NCBI RefSeq assembly: GCF_014698825.1
Contig: NZ_JACJTT010000048.1
Location: forward strand, 1 to 41,392
Length of the DNA stretch: 41,392 bases
Origin: Richelia sinica FACHB-800
Lineage (GTDB): Bacteria; Cyanobacteriota; Cyanobacteriia; Cyanobacteriales; Nostocaceae
Direction: 5' to 3'
The position numbers were made by a program, and so were the translations under genes. Of the stretch, positions 35,160 to 41,392 are shown piece by piece; positions within the stretch are counted from its first letter, which is position 1, and each line of letters starts with the position of its first letter. Under the pieces are notes generated by a model. That model was not told the DNA's origin, searched no databases, and saw nothing but the letters and a program-made list of their open reading frames with translations.

Positions 35160-35481
35160 GATTCCTCTTAGTAAAGATTAATTGAATATGAGCAAAAAAG
35201 CTCTTAAATATGGCTATATTCTGATTGATTTGCTGAAGTTTTACATCCGTCGTTGGTCGTAGCAACTCCTTTATTCATCATAGTTATAGCTATATACCAA
35301 TTTTTTCTGAAGATGCACATAATAATACCCCCTGATGCCAATGCAGCAGGGGGACAGCAAAGCTGGGGGTATAAATAGCCAGGACATTAACTAAAACTGA
35401 GACACTGGCTTTTAGCACTGTCATCTACTATAGTTTCAACGCATTTTCTGGAAACGATATCTCGATTGAATTTACACTTTG
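35160..35481. other. 322-bp intergenic region with dispersed element copy B
   Basis: About 140 bp is the repeat at 35294-35432. The remainder carries the upstream region of the lipoprotein gene and the 3' flank of tonB. No further gene was seen. Confidence 0.55.
35294..35432 (+). repeat. Dispersed element, copy B (139 bp) with internal hairpin
   Basis: It shares three ordered blocks with copy A at 20634-20909. Its own middle contains ATACCCCC (35325-35332) and GGGGGTAT (35365-35372), a perfect 8-bp inverted repeat. It ends CTGTCATCTACTATA, a degenerate heptamer unit. No coding capacity. Confidence 0.7.
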
Positions 35482-36915
35482 CTAGTTACCGCTAGATGAT
35501 GAAGGTGGTGCGCTTTGTTCAGAGGAAACAGGCTGTTCTAAACGTCTGCGTCGTCTGGTGGGTTGAGAGGAAGTATTACCACTGCTGCTATTAACTGAAG
35601 GAGTCTGGTTAATTAATCTGCGTCTTCTTCTTTTTCTGGTGGGTTCCGATGAAGAAGAATTATTTGCAACTTGTTGTCTTCTTGGTGATTCGGTAGATGT
35701 TGCTAAATCTCGTCTACGGCGAATTCTTCTTGTAGGAGTAGTGGAAGATGAACTAGCAACATTCTCACTGGTTGATGCTACTAACCTTCTTCTCCGTTTG
35801 GGTGTCGTGGTGGCAGAGTTACTAGCGGTATTAGTAGATTCACTATTTCTCGCTTCTGTTTCTCGTTGTCTCTTGCGTTCTTGTAGTTGACGATGACGTT
35901 GAGAACCTGCGATCGCATATTCTGTCCCAATGGTTACCCCTTGTCTACCATTAGAGCTTTGCTTGAGCTTCCATTTTCGTGCTCTTTCTAAATGTTCTGC
36001 ATCCAATCTGTCGTTACCACTGGATCTCAACAACCGCACATTAGTAACATTGCCATCTGCATCGGTATCAACGGCAACTTCTACCCTGCCTTCCACTCCT
36101 CTGCGTCTCGCCCATTCGGGGTAATTGTTATTACATTCTCGACAAGCGGCACGACCATCACCAGGACTGGAATTAGTTCTTAGTTTAGGGGTTGTTGGTG
36201 CTGTAGCTACGGTTGTATCACGACCACTACCATTACCAGTGTTGTTACCATTTCCATTGCCACTGCTGCCACCAGCACCATTACCAGAAGCACCTGATGA
36301 ATTAGAGCCTACGGTACCATTACCCTGTCCTGTACCTTCTGAGGGTTGTGTGGCTGTTTGACTACCTCGCTGGTCTCTAATCCCTGCTAATAACTTGCTT
36401 AAATTAGCACTAGGTTGGATAGATGCGTCTACTGTGGTGCTATCTGAAGAAGATGGTTGACTAAGTATGTTTTGAGGTTGAGATTGAGGTGCTGTTTTTT
36501 CTGATACGTTGTCTTTGGGGATGGAAGGTAAGGGTTTCAGAGGTTCTATTTTCTCAATTGGTTGAGTAGGGACTACCCTGCTTTGCTGTGGTTCTGGTGT
36601 TGGTTCACTTCTATTAATAGTCAAACCACCACTAGGCTGACTCTCTGCATGATTAACAATCTGCGGTTTTTCCACTACATCTGGTTGGGGTGGTTCTACT
36701 TCTTGTATGGGTTCTGGTTTTAGTGGGGTGTCTAAAATAGTTACTTCTAAAGGTTCTTCTGCGATGTCCGGCACTTTCAGCAGGAGATTTCCCAGGCCAG
36801 AGACGAGCAAACTTATATGTAGTGCTAACGAGCCTAGCAAACTATAAACCAAAAAAGTTTTGATTGTTTTTAATTCTTGTTCTCGCTGCTCTACAGCAGT
36901 GCCGGAAAAGCTCAT
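35482..36915 (-). CDS. tonB: TonB-family energy transducer with Arg-rich C-terminal tail
   Basis: A 477-residue protein from ATG 36915; a TTG at 36972 would add 19 residues. It has one N-terminal span with the SxxxH motif (Ser29-His33) needed for ExbB/D coupling, then a long Pro-rich region (EPIQEVEPPQPDVVEKPQ), a Gly/Asn/Ser-rich linker, and a TonB C-terminal domain at about 255-340 (CREC at 258-261, YPEWARRRGVEGRVEV, LLRSSGNDRLD). Unusually, about 135 more residues follow, holding four basic repeats of the type TPxRRRRR separated by Ser/Thr/Asn stretches. It is divergent from exbB-exbD across 417 bp. It probably energises an outer-membrane receptor encoded elsewhere. Confidence 0.87.
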   Translation of the reverse strand: MSFSGTAVEQREQELKTIKTFLVYSLLGSLALHISLLVSGLGNLLLKVPDIAEEPLEVTILDTPLKPEPIQEVEPPQPDVVEKPQIVNHAESQPSGGLTINRSEPTPEPQQSRVVPTQPIEKIEPLKPLPSIPKDNVSEKTAPQSQPQNILSQPSSSDSTTVDASIQPSANLSKLLAGIRDQRGSQTATQPSEGTGQGNGTVGSNSSGASGNGAGGSSGNGNGNNTGNGSGRDTTVATAPTTPKLRTNSSPGDGRAACRECNNNYPEWARRRGVEGRVEVAVDTDADGNVTNVRLLRSSGNDRLDAEHLERARKWKLKQSSNGRQGVTIGTEYAIAGSQRHRQLQERKRQRETEARNSESTNTASNSATTTPKRRRRLVASTSENVASSSSTTPTRRIRRRRDLATSTESPRRQQVANNSSSSEPTRKRRRRRLINQTPSVNSSSGNTSSQPTRRRRRLEQPVSSEQSAPPSSSSGN

Positions 36916-37332
36916 AGATTTATTGCTACGTATTCTCAGTAACTTTGAGAGAATATCAAGAATTAAATGCAAATGTCAATCATTTAGTTGAGAATTATTT
37001 CTTTGCTATCTAATCTCTGGATTCTACCAAAGTATTGTCAATAAATAGCTTGAGGCTTTTCGCCCACAAATAAAAAGATAAGATTTAATGAAAAAGGATA
37101 AACTCATTGACAAATATTTTCATTTATTTTAGATTACTTTGAGAAGATATGTCATTTAATTGACTGAGCGTTAGCCAGACTGAACACAACCAAATAATTC
37201 GTTGAGGTTAGGTGTAGGCAGAGGAAATATCATTTGCTTTCCGTAACCAACTCCCAGTTAAAAATAGTGATTCTTCTTTGTAGCTTTAATTCTAAGTAAA
37301 TAAATTTCATCTAGAAACGTCAGAAATCGTAC
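36916..37332. other. 417-bp divergent promoter region, tonB / exbB
   Basis: An AT-rich region that should drive both tonB (minus) and exbB-exbD-acylase (plus). Iron control through Fur would be expected for a Ton system, but I see no convincing Fur box. No coding frame was found. Confidence 0.5.
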
Positions 37333-37986
37333 ATGGACATCAAAAATTTGTTTATCGCCGGTGGTGTGGTCATGTGGCCGCTGCTGGGTTCCTCGGTATT
37401 GGCAGTAGGATTAATTGGCGAGCGCATCAAATTTTGGGTAAAAATCAATACTCGACAGCAAAAAGTAGTCAGAAATGTGCTGAATCTCTATCGCCAGGAT
37501 AATGTGGTCAGTACAATTGATACACTGCGAAAGAACGCAGATTTGCCTATTGCTAGAATTTTTTTAACGGCTTTGGAATTAGAAGAACCCAACCCCGAAG
37601 AGTTTCGCTTGGCGTTGGAAAGTGAAGCACAGGCAGAAATCCCCGCACTCAAACGCTTTACAACAATTTTTGATACTATTATTGCCCTTTCACCCCTGTT
37701 AGGATTACTGGGTACTGTATTAGGATTAATTACCTCTTTTGCTTCTCTGAATATTGGCGATGTGGGTGGAACAAAAGCGCCTGGGGTAACTAGCGGTATT
37801 AGTGAGGCCCTAGTTTCTACGGCGACCGGATTAATTGTGGCAATTTTTACTCTCTTATTTGCTAATACTTTCCGGGGACTGTATCAGCGACAAATGGCGT
37901 TGATTCAAGAATATGGTGGACAGCTAGAACTTTTATACCGTCGTCGCTACGAACGAGGAGAAAAGACCTATGCGTCTACAAGATGA
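37333..37986 (+). CDS. exbB: ExbB/TolQ-family proton channel subunit
   Basis: A 217-residue inner-membrane protein. It has a first span (LFIAGGVVMWPLLGSSVLAV), a cytoplasmic loop, and the conserved pair of spans (TTIFDTIIALSPLLGLLGTVLGLI and GISEALVSTATGLIVAIFTLL). The PLLGLLGTV and EALxxTAxGL motifs are diagnostic. With ExbD it harvests proton motive force for TonB. The divergent tonB supports ExbB over TolQ/MotA. It overlaps exbD by 17 bp. Confidence 0.9.
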   Translation: MDIKNLFIAGGVVMWPLLGSSVLAVGLIGERIKFWVKINTRQQKVVRNVLNLYRQDNVVSTIDTLRKNADLPIARIFLTALELEEPNPEEFRLALESEAQAEIPALKRFTTIFDTIIALSPLLGLLGTVLGLITSFASLNIGDVGGTKAPGVTSGISEALVSTATGLIVAIFTLLFANTFRGLYQRQMALIQEYGGQLELLYRRRYERGEKTYASTR

Positions 37987-38368
37987 GCCAGATATACCAG
38001 CACAAATTAACATTGTGCCGATGATTGATGTGATATTTGCGATTTTGACGTTTTTTATCATGTCAACTTTGTATTTAACTCGTTCCGAGGGTTTACCAGT
38101 TAATTTACCGAAAGCTGCCACAGGGAAAACAGACAAACCTGCACAGGTAACGGTGACAATTAATAATACTGGAGAAATATTTCTGAATAAGGAAGCGATT
38201 GGTTTAGACCAACTAGAAGCCGGAATTAGACAAAAGGTGGAACCACAACAACAGTTGATGGTTGTACTCAATGCAGATGAAGAAGTTAATCACGGCCAAG
38301 TAGTGGCAGTCATGGATCAAGTGCGGCGAGTTGAGGGTGCGAAGTTAGGTATAGCTACTCGCAAATAG
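37970..38368 (+). CDS. exbD: ExbD/TolR-family subunit
   Basis: A 132-residue protein with one N-terminal span containing the essential Asp (PMIDVIFAILTFFIM, Asp20) and a periplasmic domain (VTVTINNTGEIFLNKEAI; VVLNADEEVNHGQVVAVMDQ). It starts at ATG 37970 inside the end of exbB, with AGGAG about 8 bp upstream. It pairs with ExbB to gate proton flow to TonB. The acylase gene starts 3 bp after its stop. Confidence 0.9.
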   Translation: MRLQDEPDIPAQINIVPMIDVIFAILTFFIMSTLYLTRSEGLPVNLPKAATGKTDKPAQVTVTINNTGEIFLNKEAIGLDQLEAGIRQKVEPQQQLMVVLNADEEVNHGQVVAVMDQVRRVEGAKLGIATRK

Positions 38369-38371
38369 TCA

Positions 38372-40495
38372 ATGTTTAATCAATCAATATTCATATTTAA
38401 CAAAGGAAAATCTGTGAAGATTTTACCCTTTGTACTGAGTTTGCTATTGGTTTTGCTATTAGGAAATCCTGGTTTTTCCTATCCAGTGAAATCAACAGAG
38501 TTACTTTGGGATACTTACGGTATACCCCATATTTACGGTCAGGATAATGAGGGTGCATTTTATGCCTTTGGTTGGGCGCAAATGCACAGTCATGGTAACT
38601 TGTTACTGCGTCTGTATGGCCAAGCTAGGGGACGTGCGGCCGGGTACTGGGGAGAGAAATATGTAGCTTCAGATAAATGGGTGCTGACCATGGGTATACC
38701 TGGTCGTGCTCGTGCTTGGTATCAAGCCCAAAGCCCTGATTTTCGCCGTTATTTGGATAATTTTGCGGCTGGGATTAATGCCTATGCCCAGGAAAATCCT
38801 GATGCTATTGATGATGGAGTAAAGGTAGTTTTACCTGTTACAGGTGAGGATGTTTTAGCTCATTTGCATAGGGTCTTGCATTTCACCTTTGTTGTGAATC
38901 CCGGTATGCTTGCGGGTATGCAGAAACAAGAATCGCAAGCAGGTTCTAATGGTTGGGCGATCGCTCCATCTCGTTCAGCTAGTGGAAATGCTATGCTATT
39001 GGCTAACCCCCATTTACCTTGGTCAGATTTGTTTTTGTGGTACGAAGCCCAAATCACTGCACCAGGAATTGATGCTTACGGTGCAACTTTGGTAGGAGTT
39101 CCCGTTTTAGCGATCGCTTTTAACAATAACTTAGGTTGGACTCACACTGTCAACACCCATGATGGTTGGGATATTTACAAATTGCAGTTAACTGACAAAG
39201 GTTATTTGTTTGACGGTAAAGTTCTACCATTACAAACTCAAACCCTGTCTCTCCCAGTTAAGCAAACAGACGGTAGCATCAAAGAACAGCCTTTAGTCAT
39301 CAAAAGTTCCGTTCAGGGACCAGTAATTTCGGAACAAGGGAATACAGCTATTGCTTTGCGGGTTGTGGGACTAGACCAACCTGGAGTGTTGGAACAGTGG
39401 TGGGATATGGCAAGGGCCGAGAATTTACCACAATTTGAACAAGCACTCCAGCGTTTACAGCTACCCATGTTTACAGTCATGTATGCAGACCGCGCAGGAC
39501 ATATTATGCACCTGTTTAATGGTCAAGTACCTGTACGCTCTCAAGGGGATTTTGCCTATTGGGAAGGTATAATTCCCGGTGATACCTCTAAAACCCTGTG
39601 GACGAAAAACCACCCCTATCAAGACTTACCCAAGGTAATAGACCCTCCTAGTGGTTGGTTGCAAAATGCCAATGACCCACCTTGGACAACTACCTTTCCA
39701 CAAGCTATTAAAGCGGATGATTATCCAGCATATATGGCTCCCCGATTTATGGATTTTCGGGCCCAGCGTTCAGCGAGGATGCTAGATGAAGATCAAAAAA
39801 TTTCCTTAGCAGAAATGATTGCCTATAAACATTCTACGAGGATGGAATTGAGCGATCGCATTCTTGATGATTTAATTCCCGCAGTCCGGAAATATGGCAA
39901 TAAGTTAGCACAGCAAGCTGCCGACGTATTAGAAACATGGGATAGACAAGCTAATGCTGATAGTCGCGGTGCAGTTTTATTTGCAGCTTGGGCAGAAAAA
40001 TTAGACTTTGATCATGCCTTCAGTCAACCTTGGAAGGAAACGCAACCGCGCACCACTCCAGATGGTTTAGCTAAACCTCAAGAGGCAGTGAAACTATTAG
40101 AAATAGCTGCCAAGGAAGTAGAGCAGAAATACGGCAGTTTAGCAGTTAATTGGGGAACAGTATTCCGTCTCCAGGTTGGTCAACAAGATTTATCTGGTAA
40201 TGGTGGTGATGGATATTTAGGCATTTTTCGAGTTGTCAACTTTGCACCAAAAACCGAAGGAAGTTTTCAAGCTGTCAGTGGTGATTCCTTTGTGGCAGCA
40301 GTAGAATTTTCTCAGCCTATAAAAGCAATGGCAATTATCGGTTATGGAAACGCCACACAACCAAATTCACCCCATAGAAGCGACCAATTACAACTATTTG
40401 CTGACAAAAAATTGCGTCCAATCTGGCGTACTCGCCAGGAAATTAATGCACATTTAACGGAACGCAAAGTATTTACCATTGAAGGTAAGAAGTAG
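38372..40495 (+). CDS. Penicillin acylase-family Ntn hydrolase
   Basis: A 707-residue exported protein. The signal sequence (VKILPFVLSLLLVLLLG) precedes an alpha-subunit region (WDTYGIPHIYGQDNEGAFYA; GWAQMHSHGNLLLRLYGQARG). The maturation site is Gly191-Ser192 in AGSNGWAIAPSRSASG: Ser192 would be the autocatalytic N-terminal nucleophile of the beta subunit. LANPHLPW follows. The family cleaves amide bonds of penicillins, acyl-homoserine lactones or acylated siderophore precursors (PvdQ). ATG 38372 lies 3 bp after exbD. A GTG at 38414 has a better ribosome site (AAGGA) and an ideal signal peptide, and may be the true start. Confidence 0.88.
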   Translation: MFNQSIFIFNKGKSVKILPFVLSLLLVLLLGNPGFSYPVKSTELLWDTYGIPHIYGQDNEGAFYAFGWAQMHSHGNLLLRLYGQARGRAAGYWGEKYVASDKWVLTMGIPGRARAWYQAQSPDFRRYLDNFAAGINAYAQENPDAIDDGVKVVLPVTGEDVLAHLHRVLHFTFVVNPGMLAGMQKQESQAGSNGWAIAPSRSASGNAMLLANPHLPWSDLFLWYEAQITAPGIDAYGATLVGVPVLAIAFNNNLGWTHTVNTHDGWDIYKLQLTDKGYLFDGKVLPLQTQTLSLPVKQTDGSIKEQPLVIKSSVQGPVISEQGNTAIALRVVGLDQPGVLEQWWDMARAENLPQFEQALQRLQLPMFTVMYADRAGHIMHLFNGQVPVRSQGDFAYWEGIIPGDTSKTLWTKNHPYQDLPKVIDPPSGWLQNANDPPWTTTFPQAIKADDYPAYMAPRFMDFRAQRSARMLDEDQKISLAEMIAYKHSTRMELSDRILDDLIPAVRKYGNKLAQQAADVLETWDRQANADSRGAVLFAAWAEKLDFDHAFSQPWKETQPRTTPDGLAKPQEAVKLLEIAAKEVEQKYGSLAVNWGTVFRLQVGQQDLSGNGGDGYLGIFRVVNFAPKTEGSFQAVSGDSFVAAVEFSQPIKAMAIIGYGNATQPNSPHRSDQLQLFADKKLRPIWRTRQEINAHLTERKVFTIEGKK

Positions 40496-40541
40496 AAACA
40501 AGGAGTAGATATTTAAACAATTTTTTGGCATTGAATCTTGG

Positions 40542-40571
40542 TGAGATGGATGAAAAACTACAACCATCTCA
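40542..40571. terminator. Hairpin between convergent acylase and PepSY genes
   Basis: TGAGATGG (40542-40549) and CCATCTCA (40564-40571) are perfect 8-bp arms with a 14-base loop, lying between two stop codons. A T-rich tract follows on the plus strand only after about 20 bp, so efficient termination is not certain. Confidence 0.4.
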
Positions 40572-40578
40572 ACCACAT

Positions 40579-41343
40579 TCAAAGACTAATTTTTGATTTT
40601 TTATTTTTACACCGATATTTCCACATCACTAAACCAGTGATAAAAAGCAAAGTCGGAATTAACCCAACAAAAACATAGATAATCCGGCTAGTTAGTCTCC
40701 AAAATGTCCCATAGTGTAAATATTCAAAAGCATAAAATACTTGGTCTGCTAATGATAATTTCAAACTATTAACTACTCGTAACACCATACCGCTGTACTG
40801 ATCTAAATATACGCCGCTACTCCCAGAAAATACAAGTTCATGGGGTTGACTTTTGTGGATATAAACAGCATCTTCTGGTTTACTGGGAATATTGACTGCA
40901 AATGTTGATGACTCAGGGAAAACATTATTGGAAATTTCCAATAACTGAGAAAGTTTTAAAGGTTCTTGATTAGGAATTGGTGTAGAAGTTACCTCTGGTG
41001 GTTGGGCTGTAAAAGTAACTGCATAAATTACGGGATAAGTCCAATCATGAAAAAGCCAACAAAAACCTGTAAATGCAGTAAAGGATAGAAAAATAACGCT
41101 AACAATGCCGCTTACTTTGTGAATATCAAAATTGACTCGTTGGGGATGACCATCCCATTTAATTTTAAATCCAGCAATTAGCTTGCGCCAACCAGGCCAT
41201 AAGATTAAGCCAGTAACACACAAAATAAATAAAAATAGTCCACTAATCCCAATAACTATTTCACCATTTCTACCTAATAACAAACGTAAGGATTCAGGTG
41301 GTGGGGTATTGACAAGTGTGGTATGGGAAGCAGAATATAGCAA
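40579..41343 (-). pseudogene. PepSY-associated membrane protein, N-terminally incomplete
   Basis: 254 residues with the family's core: a span ending TGLILWPGWRKLIAGF, the motif RVNFDIHKVSGIVSVIFLSF, a span ending FTGFCWLFHDWTYPV, a periplasmic PepSY-like region, and a final span (VFVGLIPTLLFITGLVMW). Full-length relatives have about 130-160 further N-terminal residues including a first span. Here the frame opens at TTG 41343 directly after an in-frame TAA. Only 49 bp of window remain, so I cannot tell a disrupted gene from a short variant. Such proteins often accompany TonB-dependent iron uptake, in line with the neighbouring exbBD/tonB. Confidence 0.6.
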
Positions 41344-41392
41344 TTATGGAAAAAGACCTGCCACCAAAACTAGACAGTGAAAGCTTAAAACA

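Noticed and set aside
35011-35265. 84-residue frame covering the small lipoprotein
   Set aside because: His/Thr/Ser-rich with no domain; the other frame gives a signal sequence, lipobox and ribosome site.
36916-37332. Fur box between tonB and exbB
   Set aside because: Several AT-rich GATAA-like stretches exist, but none forms a convincing 19-bp Fur site.
1-41392. tRNA, rRNA, CRISPR arrays or full insertion sequences
   Set aside because: No cloverleaf with a GTTCRAAT-like T-loop, rRNA core segment, regularly spaced repeat array or transposase was seen in the intergenic spaces.

Overview
The window looks like chromosomal DNA from a filamentous, Nostoc/Anabaena-type cyanobacterium. The evidence is the dispersed octamer GCGATCGC (HIP1; about 34 copies by hand count), heptanucleotide GTGACAG-type tandem repeats, a type 2 McdA/McdB-like carboxysome-positioning pair, an exported orthocaspase, a phytochrome-like GAF protein and moderately AT-rich composition. 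There are about 33 credible protein genes, including two too short for routine ORF calling. I saw no rRNA, tRNA, CRISPR array or intact insertion sequence. Several small non-autonomous repeats sit in the intergenic spaces.

Layout. 0.1-8.4 kb (all minus strand): Tat-exported orthocaspase with a Tyr/Ser dyad, ATP sulfurylase, a beta-hydroxyacid dehydrogenase-like enzyme, a 31-residue membrane peptide, a MidA-type methyltransferase, a stand-alone GAF protein and an exported TPR protein. 8.6-15.9 kb (plus): an EF-G paralogue lacking the catalytic His, two adjacent dynamin-like GTPases (the first with a TerB-like N-terminus), and a fibrillin-like protein. 15.97-16.14 kb: a 174-bp element with perfect 14-bp terminal inverted repeats. 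16.2-17.4 kb (minus): mcdA-mcdB. 17.5-24.1 kb (plus): radical SAM protein, CPXCG protein, SRPBCC protein, a membrane-anchored unknown, a fatty-acid-hydroxylase-like enzyme, a UbiH-type monooxygenase and an exported DsbA-like protein.

24.3-30.6 kb (minus) is the most striking block. It is a compact five-gene operon encoding a divergent Hsp70, a zinc-ribbon/one-TM/LysM protein, a large helical-repeat protein, a J-like protein without HPD and a GrpE-like protein. I infer a dedicated Hsp70 machine that could be tethered to the cell envelope. 31-35.2 kb: an AI-2E family transporter, a P-type cation ATPase and a 43-residue lipoprotein.

35.5-41.3 kb looks like an energised outer-membrane uptake locus. 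It has a TonB protein with an unusual Arg-rich tail, divergent exbB-exbD continuing into a penicillin-acylase-family Ntn hydrolase, and a convergent N-terminally incomplete PepSY membrane protein. The acylase next to Ton components recalls siderophore maturation by PvdQ-type acylases, but acyl-homoserine-lactone degradation is an equal possibility.

Best candidates for undescribed biology: the Hsp70-LysM-TPR-J-GrpE operon, the TerB-dynamin/dynamin pair, and the ExbBD-acylase-TonB locus.
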